DNA of 64,000 bases from contig JANPPC010000008.1 of assembly GCA_031428275.1 (NCBI GenBank), forward strand, positions 1 to 64,000, in the 5' to 3' direction. Position 1 is the first letter of the stretch. Every line of letters starts with the position of its first letter. This stretch comes from Pseudobdellovibrio sp031428275. GTDB taxonomy: Bacteria > Bdellovibrionota > Bdellovibrionia > Bdellovibrionales > Bdellovibrionaceae. Position numbers and translations under genes: made by a program. Positions 7,802-16,004 of the stretch are shown here, one piece after another. Below the pieces are notes generated by a model that ran no database searches, was not told the DNA's origin, and saw nothing but the letters and a program-made list of their open reading frames with translations.

Positions 7802-9220
7802 ATGAAAAAAATGAGTCAAGGCTTTGTAGTTGTTATCGATGATGACCCTCAGATGCGATCTTTACTGGTCGATCATTTAGAACTGACGGAATACCATGTA
7901 AAACCTTTTGCAGATGGTTTAGAAGCCATGCAGTTTTTAATGGGAAACTCTCCCGAAGCTCAGCAAGTTGAACTTGTGTTAACCGATTTACGCATGCCTG
8001 AGATGGACGGCCTTTCGGTTTTACACCAGCTGAAGCCGCTGCGTCCCCTGTTACCCGTCATCATTATGACCGCGCATGCAAGCATAGAAACCGCTGTTGA
8101 AGGTTTACGTAAAGGAGCCTTTGATTATATTACGAAGCCCTTTAAATTAGCCGAAATTTCTCATGTTATTGAAAGAGCTCTCAGCTATGGTCGCCTGCAA
8201 AGACAAAATAAAACTTTAGCATCAGAACTAAAACGCAACTGGAGTCGTAACGATATCATCGGTAAAAGTTCAGCGATGCAGTCGATCTTCGATCTGATCG
8301 AGCGCGTCGCCCCCGCTCAATCCAGTATTCTGATTACAGGTGAAAGTGGATCAGGCAAAGAGGTCGTCGCCAAAGCGATCCACGCCCGCAGCCCGCGAGC
8401 TAAAAAACCTTTTGTTGCCATTAACTGCACAGCGATTCCCAATACTTTACTTGAATCAGAGCTATTCGGACACGCTAAAGGCGCCTTTACGGGTGCAACT
8501 GAAAGAAAAAAAGGCCTCTTTGAAGAGGCCGATGGCGGAACTTTATTTTTAGATGAAATTGGCGATTTAGATGTTGCCCTACAGGCGAAGCTTCTACGCG
8601 TCTTACAAGAGCGAAAAATAAAGCCAGTCGGTGATACACAAATGAAAGATATCGACGTCAGAATTATTGCAGCTACGCATAAAGATTTAAAAAAAGCTAT
8701 TATCGAAAAAAATTTTCGTGAAGACCTCTATTATCGTCTTTCAGTTATACCCATTGTGGTGCCACCGCTTAGACATCGCCAAGAGGATATTCCGTTACTG
8801 GCCCAGCATTTTTTAAATAAATACGCCGTGCTTAATAATAAATTAGTAACCGGTTTCAATTTTAATACCATGGAAAAATTAATTGCTATGCCGTGGCCCG
8901 GCAACGTGCGCGAACTTGAAAATTTAATCGAACGTTTAGTGGTTCTTACTCCACATTCAGTCATTCAAGTGAACGAAATTCCGCTACCTGATGACAAAAC
9001 CTTTGAATCTTTTTACGGTCAATCGACCGAAGATTCGCCGACTTTAGAAGAACTTGAAAAGCGGTATATTCGTATGATTTTAAATAAAACCGCCGATAAA
9101 AAAGAAAAAGCGGCGCAAATATTAGGTATTAATCGCCGGACACTTTACCGTAAAGAAAAAGAGTTTGGCTTTGCTACGGGCGAAGAAGATTCTAAGTCTA
9201 ATTCGGATGAATCTTTTTAA
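7802..9220 (+). CDS. NtrC-family sigma54-dependent response regulator
   Basis: The protein has about 472 aa with three domains in order. The receiver (about 8-125) carries VLTDLRMPEMDG with the phospho-Asp. The AAA+ sigma54-interaction domain carries Walker A GESGSGKE, the sigma54 loop GAFTGA and Walker B GTLFLDEIGD, plus FREDLYYRL. A C-terminal Fis-type helix-turn-helix includes KAAQILGINRRTLYRK. I chose the ATG at 7802 because the frame back to 7733 overlaps the divergent kinase start and adds 23 unrelated residues. It activates sigma54 promoters, with target genes unknown. Its 3' end overlaps the next kinase gene by 23 bp. Confidence 0.9.
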   Translation: MKKMSQGFVVVIDDDPQMRSLLVDHLELTEYHVKPFADGLEAMQFLMGNSPEAQQVELVLTDLRMPEMDGLSVLHQLKPLRPLLPVIIMTAHASIETAVEGLRKGAFDYITKPFKLAEISHVIERALSYGRLQRQNKTLASELKRNWSRNDIIGKSSAMQSIFDLIERVAPAQSSILITGESGSGKEVVAKAIHARSPRAKKPFVAINCTAIPNTLLESELFGHAKGAFTGATERKKGLFEEADGGTLFLDEIGDLDVALQAKLLRVLQERKIKPVGDTQMKDIDVRIIAATHKDLKKAIIEKNFREDLYYRLSVIPIVVPPLRHRQEDIPLLAQHFLNKYAVLNNKLVTGFNFNTMEKLIAMPWPGNVRELENLIERLVVLTPHSVIQVNEIPLPDDKTFESFYGQSTEDSPTLEELEKRYIRMILNKTADKKEKAAQILGINRRTLYRKEKEFGFATGEEDSKSNSDESF

Positions 9221-9962
9221 TAAAACTTAAAGTAAAGCTCGTACCCCGAGCTTTTTCACTAACGAAACTCATTTTAATTCCTAAATCGTCGGCCAGTTTT
9301 CGAGCTAGTGCTAAGCTTAAAAAGTGATTGATGTCCATAGCGACTGGGCTTTTCGCAAGCTGCTGTTGAATTATAAACTGATTCTCTAACGAAATCCCTG
9401 TTCCCGTATCTGATACGATTAAATGAACTGCATCGTTTGAACTATCGGCATGAATGGTAATGCTTTTGATTGGGGTTATTTTCTGATTCGCAAATGAATC
9501 GACCGCGTTTTCGATCAGTGCAATAATAATACTTTTTAATCTGACAGGTTCGGCGTAGACATGCAGGTGCTCATCTATTTCAAGACGAATTGAAATACCT
9601 TTTTCAAGACATACTTTCTCAAAAAATAGAATTGATTCTTCAGCTACTTTCCGAAGTAAAATATTTTGCAATCGCACTTCTTCACCAGGGTTTTTGAAAT
9701 TCATGGCATCTAAAACTTTTAATAGCTGATCTGCTTCTTTTGAGATTTCGCGTAGATGAGCCTTAGGGTCTAGATCAGGATTGCGAATTAAACTTTCTGC
9801 AAGGCCTCTAATTATGACCAATGGGGTGTACAGCTCGTGATGGGTCGCAGCCGAAATCAGCGTGGTACAGCGAATTCGGTCGCGAAAAATAAGATTTAAG
9901 AACTCGTCTACGCTGTCTAATTTAGAATGAGTGGTTTCAACTTTTGCGTTTTTCATAACCAA
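9198..9962 (-). CDS. Small cytoplasmic histidine kinase with atypical H box
   Basis: The 254-aa protein has almost no sensor region. The H box is ATHHELYTP near residues 38-46 instead of the usual SHELRTP. It is followed by a dimerisation helix, the N box ALIENAVDSF and the G1 box VSDTGTGIS. The G2 region is degenerate, with no GTGLGL. It is probably a kinase or phosphatase acting on a neighbouring regulator. It converges on the NtrC-type gene with a 23-bp overlap. The lack of a sensor suggests it takes its signal from another protein. Confidence 0.75.
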   Translation of the reverse strand: MVMKNAKVETTHSKLDSVDEFLNLIFRDRIRCTTLISAATHHELYTPLVIIRGLAESLIRNPDLDPKAHLREISKEADQLLKVLDAMNFKNPGEEVRLQNILLRKVAEESILFFEKVCLEKGISIRLEIDEHLHVYAEPVRLKSIIIALIENAVDSFANQKITPIKSITIHADSSNDAVHLIVSDTGTGISLENQFIIQQQLAKSPVAMDINHFLSLALARKLADDLGIKMSFVSEKARGTSFTLSFIKKIHPN

Positions 9963-9990
9963 AATTTCCTACATTATTTATTTTAGTACT

Positions 9991-11133
9991 TTATCTTTCT
10001 ATTACATTTTTTAAATCGTCGACTTGTTTTTTTATGTCGGTTGGAATGCGCGTCCCGCCTGATCCGGTGTAATCTAAGTTCACTGAATCAGTAAATTTTT
10101 TAAAACATATCTTCGCCCACTTCGTGCGAGGCGCTTTACGAACACAAGATTCGTAATAATTCTTATGCAGGCTAAGTATAGAAACTCTTTTCAAAGACTC
10201 GTAAGTTTCGCCGGTTAATACCAAAGTCTCGCCCAGCTCTTCGCGATTCAAACCCTCAGTCAACAGTGCCAATAGCGAAGGAATTGCGCGCATATCGTCG
10301 ATTTCACTTTTGCGATGATTTAGGAAATTTCTGATACCTGGAAGTGTATTAAGATTACTGTTTGGATCCCACTGATCAAGCGACTTTTGCCATAAGCGTG
10401 CTTCATTTTTTAAGTAAGTGGGAAGTGAAGAATTTTTCTTTACTGTCGATACAACTTTTTTAGCTTTTTCTAAATCTTGCATGTACTGTACCGATACTAA
10501 CAAACTTAAACTGACAATCCGATCCGATTCAAGAGCTTGTTTTTGGCCTTCAACTATTAATTTTAGTTTTTCTAAGCCCAAATTGTAAGCGGGCTCAAAT
10601 TGTCGAAAAGCAATCATAAACTCCATGCGTTCTGATACGGACAAGGTGGTTAAGTAAGGTCGAACGGTTTCATTCGATTTAAAATGTGCACCCTCATTAC
10701 TACGTGTGTGACATTCCAAACAGTAGCTCGTCACCTTAGCTAATTGCCCCCGAGAATATTCGAACCAACCCGTCTTAAAATTTTCGTCTGCCCTTTTAAG
10801 CTCATCTGCAAATCCGGCGGCCACAAACCGCACCGTAGGATCTTTAGTTAACACGACAGGGTCATGCTTTACATTCTGAGCTTCGGCTGCAATTCGATGT
10901 ATTTCTTTTGATAGAAATTCGCGGTTCTTCGGATCATTAAAATCATCTTTACTAAAAATATAAGGCTCTAGTGTTAGCATATCCCGTTTTAAGTTTTGCA
11001 TTGAAGCATTCCACACGGGTGGCGGTAGAAAACCGTCTTCTAGTCCGCCGGGTACCGAATCTGTTTTAGTTGGCTTACTTTGACAGGCGATTAAAATAAT
11101 AATTGTTGAAAATGATAAAAATAAATACTTCAA
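9991..11133 (-). CDS. Monohaem c-type cytochrome-like lipoprotein
   Basis: The 380-aa protein starts at a TTG with AAGGAG about 7 bases upstream. It has a lipoprotein signal with lipobox LIAC (Cys17). A haem-attachment motif CLECH is at residues 138-142. The rest is mostly helical, with no second CXXCH, and the family was not recognised. An outer-membrane or periplasmic lipoprotein with covalent haem is the simplest reading, with an electron-transfer or haem-sensing role inferred. It lies 15 bp downstream of the CBS-domain gene on the same strand, probably in one operon. Confidence 0.65.
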   Translation of the reverse strand: MKYLFLSFSTIIILIACQSKPTKTDSVPGGLEDGFLPPPVWNASMQNLKRDMLTLEPYIFSKDDFNDPKNREFLSKEIHRIAAEAQNVKHDPVVLTKDPTVRFVAAGFADELKRADENFKTGWFEYSRGQLAKVTSYCLECHTRSNEGAHFKSNETVRPYLTTLSVSERMEFMIAFRQFEPAYNLGLEKLKLIVEGQKQALESDRIVSLSLLVSVQYMQDLEKAKKVVSTVKKNSSLPTYLKNEARLWQKSLDQWDPNSNLNTLPGIRNFLNHRKSEIDDMRAIPSLLALLTEGLNREELGETLVLTGETYESLKRVSILSLHKNYYESCVRKAPRTKWAKICFKKFTDSVNLDYTGSGGTRIPTDIKKQVDDLKNVIER

Positions 11134-11148
11134 AGCAAGCTCCTTGTG

Positions 11149-11556
11149 TTAGTTATGAAATCTTTGTTGGCAGATATCTGACAAGGCTTCACAAGCATCA
11201 GTCGCCGTGAAAATTCCGACTAACTTGCCATTATCAAGAACTAAAGCACTTCCTAATTTTTGGATTGCCATATCAGTGGCCACTTGGCTCAAAGGTGCAT
11301 CAGGTTCAGTGATGTAAGGTAGATCCGTACATACGTCTCCGACCTTTATGTTCTTTGGGTTCACACCGGCAAAGGTAAATAAACTTTTAACGTTGCGATC
11401 GCTCATAATTCCAAAAACTTTTTTATCTTTTATAACTGGTAAATGTCTGATCTTATGTTTCTCCATCATTTCCATAGCTTCATAGACACTTGAGTCAGAG
11501 TTGATCGCATTTGGTGTTGTAGTCATATACTTACTAATTTTTGGAATCGATTTCAT
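11149..11556 (-). CDS. Tandem CBS-domain protein
   Basis: The protein has about 135 aa and consists of two CBS domains. The first includes HKIRHLPVIKDKKVFGIMSDRN, seen across residues 33-55, and the second includes LGSALVLDNGKLVGIFTATD. Stand-alone CBS pairs usually bind adenine nucleotides and sense energy state. I chose the ATG at 11556, which has AGGTGG at good spacing, over the GTG three codons upstream. The next gene in the likely operon encodes the haem lipoprotein. Confidence 0.85.
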   Translation of the reverse strand: MKSIPKISKYMTTTPNAINSDSSVYEAMEMMEKHKIRHLPVIKDKKVFGIMSDRNVKSLFTFAGVNPKNIKVGDVCTDLPYITEPDAPLSQVATDMAIQKLGSALVLDNGKLVGIFTATDACEALSDICQQRFHN

Positions 11557-11860
11557 GAGGCCCACCTTTTTAGGTATGTTTGTTATCTATACATTGAGTG
11601 AAGCAAGTGACGGTCCATCGATATAGCGGCTTAATGTAAGATTTTGGGCCTATTTGTCCCATTCGAGAACTACAGTGATGACAATACGTCTCTGTTAAAT
11701 CAAGAAACATGGCTTCATGCCGAATAATGAGAAATCAATCGCACATCATTTGAAACGATCATTCGCCATAAAAAGAATGTAATTTAATGGTAATTTGATT
11801 TCCATCGCCTTTTCTGTAAGCCATCTATCGACTTTTTCTAGCGATGTTAAATTTTTGGAT
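11557..11860. other. Intergenic stretch of about 300 bp with no clear feature
   Basis: The stretch lies upstream of the CBS gene and downstream of the MipA-like gene. It is AT-rich, with no supported small gene, tRNA or intrinsic terminator. It presumably holds the promoter of the CBS-haem lipoprotein operon. Confidence 0.4.
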
Positions 11861-12700
11861 CTATAAAAGTGTTGGGTTCGTATATTCTCTATCTACGGAT
11901 TGATAAAAGAACCAACTGAAAGCTAAAAATAAACTGAATCCTTCTTTTTGTTTAAACAAAGGGCTTTGTGAATTTGCTGATTCGCTGTAGTTCTGATAAC
12001 TAGCTCCTAAATAGATAGCCTGGCTAGACCACTCGAAACTAACAACTTGATCAAAGGTAGCTCCTAAGTAGCCGGGTCGCGCATCAAATGAAGTTCGCGT
12101 CTGCGTTGAAAATTTTGATTCGACTTCATAGAAGTAATTCGCAACTCTTTGATCTACAACGGTTAAAGACACCCGACTTGTCCAGCGACAAATGGCGCAA
12201 AGTCGCCCAAAAGTTTCGTAGGAAAGCTCGGGGGCAAATAAAACCCCTAAGTATTCTGATCTGCTAAAATCAGTCGTTACTAAGCCGCGAAGAGGCAGAC
12301 CCATAATAATTTTTTGTTCGCGGTTTTTACTAATTTCATAATTTAAAGTGGGGCCCATTTCGATTGTGTAATCTAGATCGGGCATACCCTGACGGGCGCG
12401 ATTATTTTGACTTTTTGAAGGCAATGACCCACTTAAGCTTATGTTAAAATCAAGCTCTTTATGCTTTACAACTTCCGCTCGCACCCCTGAGTCGTCTTCG
12501 TCTGCGCGAAATGATTGACCACGGTAACGAACAACCGGAAGCACCAGTTGTTTTAAACTATATTGATCGGACGCCGGATAATCTTGAACATATCCGGCGC
12601 CAACACCAAGGCCTAGTTCGAATAATGGTCTTAAATTCTCGGCGGCATTGAGCCTTAAAGAAAACAGCACTGTTGTCATAACTAAAAAATATGCTTTCAT
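11861..12700 (-). CDS. MipA/OmpV-family outer-membrane protein
   Basis: The protein has about 279 aa with a Sec signal peptide (MKAYFLVMTTVLFSLRLNAA). The mature region begins with FELGLGVGAGYVQDYPASDQ, typical of MipA/OmpV barrels, and contains further family-like stretches (PVVRYRGQSF, GPTLNYEI). Family members sit in the outer membrane and interact with murein-processing enzymes or act as porins. I chose the ATG at 12700, which overlaps the TAA of the upstream reductase gene (TAATG). That implies coupled translation within one operon. Confidence 0.75.
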   Translation of the reverse strand: MKAYFLVMTTVLFSLRLNAAENLRPLFELGLGVGAGYVQDYPASDQYSLKQLVLPVVRYRGQSFRADEDDSGVRAEVVKHKELDFNISLSGSLPSKSQNNRARQGMPDLDYTIEMGPTLNYEISKNREQKIIMGLPLRGLVTTDFSRSEYLGVLFAPELSYETFGRLCAICRWTSRVSLTVVDQRVANYFYEVESKFSTQTRTSFDARPGYLGATFDQVVSFEWSSQAIYLGASYQNYSESANSQSPLFKQKEGFSLFLAFSWFFYQSVDREYTNPTLL

Positions 12701-14847
12701 TATGAACCCCGTCGCCAATTGTGAAATTTTTTAAGATACTGAAGTGCCTTCTCGGGCGCATGCGCTTTTTTCCAAACTCCGGCCGCATACTTATTAGCTT
12801 CGGCCATAGTTGGATAAGAATGGATGGTACTAAGAATTTTATTAAGCCCTAACCCGTGCTGCATGGCGATGACGAATTCGGGCAGCATTTCGCTAGCGTG
12901 ATCGGCTACGATTGTAACACCTAAAATTTTATCGTGCCCCGGTACGGTTAATACTTTCACAAAACCATAATCGCTTGAATCAGCAATGGCTCGGTCAAGG
13001 TCATTGATTTCGTATTTCGTTATCTCAAATTCAATTTTTTTCTCTTTTGCGTCAACTTCGTTCAGACCAATTCGCGCTATTTCTGGATAGGTAAAAGTAG
13101 CCCAAGGTAAGTGATCATAATTAATTTTGAATTTTTTAAGCGGCGAAAATAAAGAATTAACCGAAGCGAACCAAGCTTGATGCGACGCCGCGTGCGTAAA
13201 TTGGTAGGGCCCCACCGCGTCGCCACAAGCATAAATATTCGGATAATTCGTTCTTAAGTATAGATCTGTTTTAATTGTTTTTTGATCGCTCAATTCAATT
13301 CCTAATTTTTCGAGGCCGAAACCTTGAACATTTGCTTCGCGACCTATTGCTAATAGAACCACGTCAAAATCTATTTTATACTGAACTGAATTTTTTTCGA
13401 AATTGACGTAATTCGTTTCACCCAATCTTTCGAACGAATGTACTTTGACTTCAGTTTGTATTTTAATGCCTTCTTTTGTGAATACATCATTCATTAGTGT
13501 TACGACATCTGCGTCTTCGCGACCTAACAGCTTTTTACTTGTCTCTAATATTGTGACGTGGCTACCCAGGGCGGCAAAGGCTTGCGCAAGCTCGCAGCCG
13601 ATGGGACCACCCCCCAATACTAAGAACTTATTAGGTAATGTTTTTAAATTCCAAATTGTATCTGAAGTAACGAAAGAAATTTTATTTAAACCCGGTATAT
13701 CGGGAATGCGCGGTTTAGCACCCGTTGCTACCACAATATTTTTTGCGGTGATTCTACGATCTTTAAAAGTAATAGTCCATGGATCTGCGATTTGCGCTTC
13801 AGCTTGCACACACTCAACGCCAAGCTGCGTGTAGCGGTCGATCGAATCATGAGGCTCGATCTTTTTAATTACTTGCTTCACTCGAGACATCACATCTGTA
13901 AAATTAAAGTCGACTGACGCTTTTTCAATTCCGTATAACTTTGACTTCTTTTGCTCTCGTAAGAATCTTGCCGTTCGAATGAGGGCTTTACTGGGAATGC
14001 ACCCCGTATTTAAACAATCACCGCCCATTTTATGCTTTTCAATTAAAATGACTTTGGCTTTGATCGCAGCTGCAATGTAGGCCGTAACTAACCCACCCGA
14101 ACCGGCACCAATCACAGCGATATTATAATCAAATGATTTTGGCTTTTTATAATTTGCATAGACTTTATAAGCTTTGAATCGCGCTACAATAAACTTAATA
14201 ATCATCGGAAGTAATCCAAGTAAAGAAAATGCAATCAATAATCGTGCAGATAAAATACCCGACAATGAAGTAATCTGTGCCAGCTCTTTACCGGCATTGA
14301 CGAAGACAAACGTGCCGGGAAGCATGCCCAGTTGACTGACCACGAAAAAATTTTTAATCGAAATCGAAGTTAGGCCCATCGCTAAATTGACAATGAAAAA
14401 TGGAAAAACAGGAAGCAAACGCATACTAAACAAATACCAATTACCGTCTTTTTTAATTCCTTCGTCGAAAGAATTCATTTTTGGCCCTATTTTTTTAATG
14501 ACGAAATCACGAGCCAAGTAACGAGTTCCTAAGAAGGCCAGCGTCGCGCCTACCGTACTTGCGAACGAAACGATGATGGTTCCATACAACGCGCCAAATA
14601 AAGCGCCGCCTAGTAAAGTTAAAATAGTTGCGCCAGGAAACGAAAGAGACGTTGCGGTAACGTAAATTAAAAAATATGAACCAACCGCTAAAATTGGTTC
14701 ATTTTTAGCATACTCTTGAAACTGGGCTAAACTTTGCTGAACGTAGCCTAAGGTTAAGTAATGTTGCCCACCCGCTTGATAAAATAACGTAACCAAGCCG
14801 GTAACTGCGACTAAAAAAATAACTTTAATTATTAATGAAAGTTTCAT
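12700..14847 (-). CDS. Fusion of VTT (DedA/TVP38-like) membrane domain and FAD pyridine-nucleotide-disulfide oxidoreductase
   Basis: The protein has about 715 aa. Residues 1-225 form a membrane domain of the VTT/TVP38 type (SFPGATILTLLGGALFG, RLLPVFPFF). From about 243 it is a class I disulfide reductase. It has the GAGSGG FAD site, redox pair CLNTGC (Cys278, Cys283), NAD-binding GGGPIGCE, the second FAD motif IYACGDA and a C-terminal HSYPTMAE with the catalytic His. The closest enzyme types are mercuric reductase and dihydrolipoyl dehydrogenase, but the N-terminal metal-binding HMA domain and C-terminal CC of MerA are absent. The substrate is unknown. A TTG two codons upstream is a possible alternative start. 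Confidence 0.85.
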   Translation of the reverse strand: MKLSLIIKVIFLVAVTGLVTLFYQAGGQHYLTLGYVQQSLAQFQEYAKNEPILAVGSYFLIYVTATSLSFPGATILTLLGGALFGALYGTIIVSFASTVGATLAFLGTRYLARDFVIKKIGPKMNSFDEGIKKDGNWYLFSMRLLPVFPFFIVNLAMGLTSISIKNFFVVSQLGMLPGTFVFVNAGKELAQITSLSGILSARLLIAFSLLGLLPMIIKFIVARFKAYKVYANYKKPKSFDYNIAVIGAGSGGLVTAYIAAAIKAKVILIEKHKMGGDCLNTGCIPSKALIRTARFLREQKKSKLYGIEKASVDFNFTDVMSRVKQVIKKIEPHDSIDRYTQLGVECVQAEAQIADPWTITFKDRRITAKNIVVATGAKPRIPDIPGLNKISFVTSDTIWNLKTLPNKFLVLGGGPIGCELAQAFAALGSHVTILETSKKLLGREDADVVTLMNDVFTKEGIKIQTEVKVHSFERLGETNYVNFEKNSVQYKIDFDVVLLAIGREANVQGFGLEKLGIELSDQKTIKTDLYLRTNYPNIYACGDAVGPYQFTHAASHQAWFASVNSLFSPLKKFKINYDHLPWATFTYPEIARIGLNEVDAKEKKIEFEITKYEINDLDRAIADSSDYGFVKVLTVPGHDKILGVTIVADHASEMLPEFVIAMQHGLGLNKILSTIHSYPTMAEANKYAAGVWKKAHAPEKALQYLKKFHNWRRGS

Positions 14848-14856
14848 TTTCAATCC

Positions 14857-14913
14857 TTAACAACAAGCTTCGGGCACGTTATCGGCCACAGTACTGACAA
14901 TGTTCGTGTGCAT
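14857..14913 (-). CDS. 18-codon micro-ORF ending in Cys-Cys, upstream of the VTT-reductase gene
   Basis: ATG at 14913 with AGGAG 8 bases upstream encodes an 18-residue peptide (MHTNIVSTVADNVPEACC), stopping 9 bases before the reductase ATG. The Shine-Dalgarno quality and tight coupling support translation. It may be a leader peptide that senses thiol or metal stress, or a small product acted on by the reductase. No homologue is known to me. Confidence 0.45.
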   Translation of the reverse strand: MHTNIVSTVADNVPEACC

Positions 14914-14956
14914 TTAAAATTCTCCTAGTTGAGTGTGGCTAGCTTTGCAGCTTGTG

Positions 14957-15043
14957 ATCTGGATGACCAGATTTTTTTTAATTAGACAAAGCGAGATTCT
15001 TTTGTCTTCATTACGATCCGTATCTTGACCAGATCATAAGGTC
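14957..15043. promoter_or_regulatory. Cluster of three dyads in the divergent promoter region
   Basis: Three inverted repeats are seen: ATCTGG-ATGA-CCAGAT (14957-14972, followed by T8 on the + strand), AGACAAA-N10-TTTGTCT (14984-15007) and GACC-N9-GGTC (15027-15043). CCAGAT also occurs again within GACCAGATC at 15027-15035. They sit between the divergent micro-ORF/reductase unit and the exported-protein gene at 15245, so operators are likely but unproven. Confidence 0.35.
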
Positions 15044-15053
15044 TAAATATACT
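15025..15053 (+). promoter_or_regulatory. Sigma70-type promoter TTGACC-N17-TATACT
   Basis: A near-consensus -35 (15025-15030) and -10 (15048-15053) are separated by 17 bases. The start point would be near 15060, leaving a leader of about 185 bases before the gene at 15245. The GACC-GGTC dyad overlaps the -35 and spacer. Confidence 0.5.
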
Positions 15054-15244
15054 TATCTTTATGTGTATGGTTAAGGATGGGCTAACTTGGTTGTGTGGTT
15101 ACATCTTTTACCGACATCGCGAGCTATAGGTACAAAAAATAGTATTTTATGTTCGTGAAATTTAGGATAAAAATTTAAGTGTAAATACTTGGCTAATGAA
15201 TTAAAACTAAGCAAGTAAGTCAAAAACTATACGACAGGAAAACT

Positions 15245-15961
15245 ATGAAAATTACTTCTCTATTGATGATGTTGATGTTGTTCGCGTACGGAGCACAAGC
15301 CTACCGCGGTGAAGTTAGAGCCCTAGATGCAAAAGATAAAGCCGTATTATTCGATCTGATTATTGAAGAGAAAATTGTTGGCGATGAAAAAAGAATTAAT
15401 GCTTTGTTTAAATCGAACCAATCCATCGCTGTCGAAGAATCAGCCGTAATCAATAAAGATACGGCCGAATTGATCAGCGCCTCGATTCAACAGTTTCAAA
15501 CTAAAGAAAAGGGCACCACAGAGGTTGTTGGCGATAAGGTTAAACTTACTTATGAAGGCGAAGGCAAAGCCTTACAGAAAAAAGAATTTAAAAAACCAAA
15601 GTATCTAGTCGCCCCAGGCAATTTCGAAGACTGGTTAACAGTTAACTTTGAAATGCTTAAGAAAGAAAAATCAGTCACAATTGATTTTTTAGTATGGGAC
15701 CGCCTAGAAACAATTAAGTTTAAAGTTTCGTATTTGGGGTTAGTCGATTTGAAATCCGAAAAAGCACATAGCTTTAAATTAAGTATCGACAGTTTCTTGT
15801 TATCCGCATTCGTAAGCCCAATAAAAATTTGGAAAACCGAAGATATGAAACGCATGCTTCGCTACGAGGGCTTAGTTGTTGTGAAACAAGTTAAAGGTCA
15901 AGATACAAAAAGCCTAGACGCTGAAGTTATTTATTATCATGATCTTAAGGCCGTAAATTAA
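15245..15961 (+). CDS. Exported protein of unknown function
   Basis: The 238-aa protein has a Sec signal peptide cleaved near AQA-YRG (residue 19). The mature part is Lys/Glu-rich with alternating hydrophobic beta-type segments and no cysteine, so it is probably a periplasmic beta-rich domain. The pattern loosely recalls DUF3108/DUF6134-like periplasmic proteins, but I cannot assign it. An AGGA precedes the ATG. It is monocistronic and faces the tail of the pilus operon. Confidence 0.65.
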   Translation: MKITSLLMMLMLFAYGAQAYRGEVRALDAKDKAVLFDLIIEEKIVGDEKRINALFKSNQSIAVEESAVINKDTAELISASIQQFQTKEKGTTEVVGDKVKLTYEGEGKALQKKEFKKPKYLVAPGNFEDWLTVNFEMLKKEKSVTIDFLVWDRLETIKFKVSYLGLVDLKSEKAHSFKLSIDSFLLSAFVSPIKIWKTEDMKRMLRYEGLVVVKQVKGQDTKSLDAEVIYYHDLKAVN

Positions 15962-16004
15962 AACTATTCAAGTCTAACACCGAGCTAAATTTTACACTGA
16001 TCTG

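Noticed and set aside
12700..14847. Mercuric reductase (merA)
   Set aside because: Lacks the N-terminal HMA domain and the C-terminal Cys pair needed for mercury; only the shared reductase core is present.
14957..14980. Stem ATCTGG/CCAGAT plus T8 as a + strand terminator
   Set aside because: No + strand gene ends here and the stem is only 6 bp; treated as part of the regulatory dyads.
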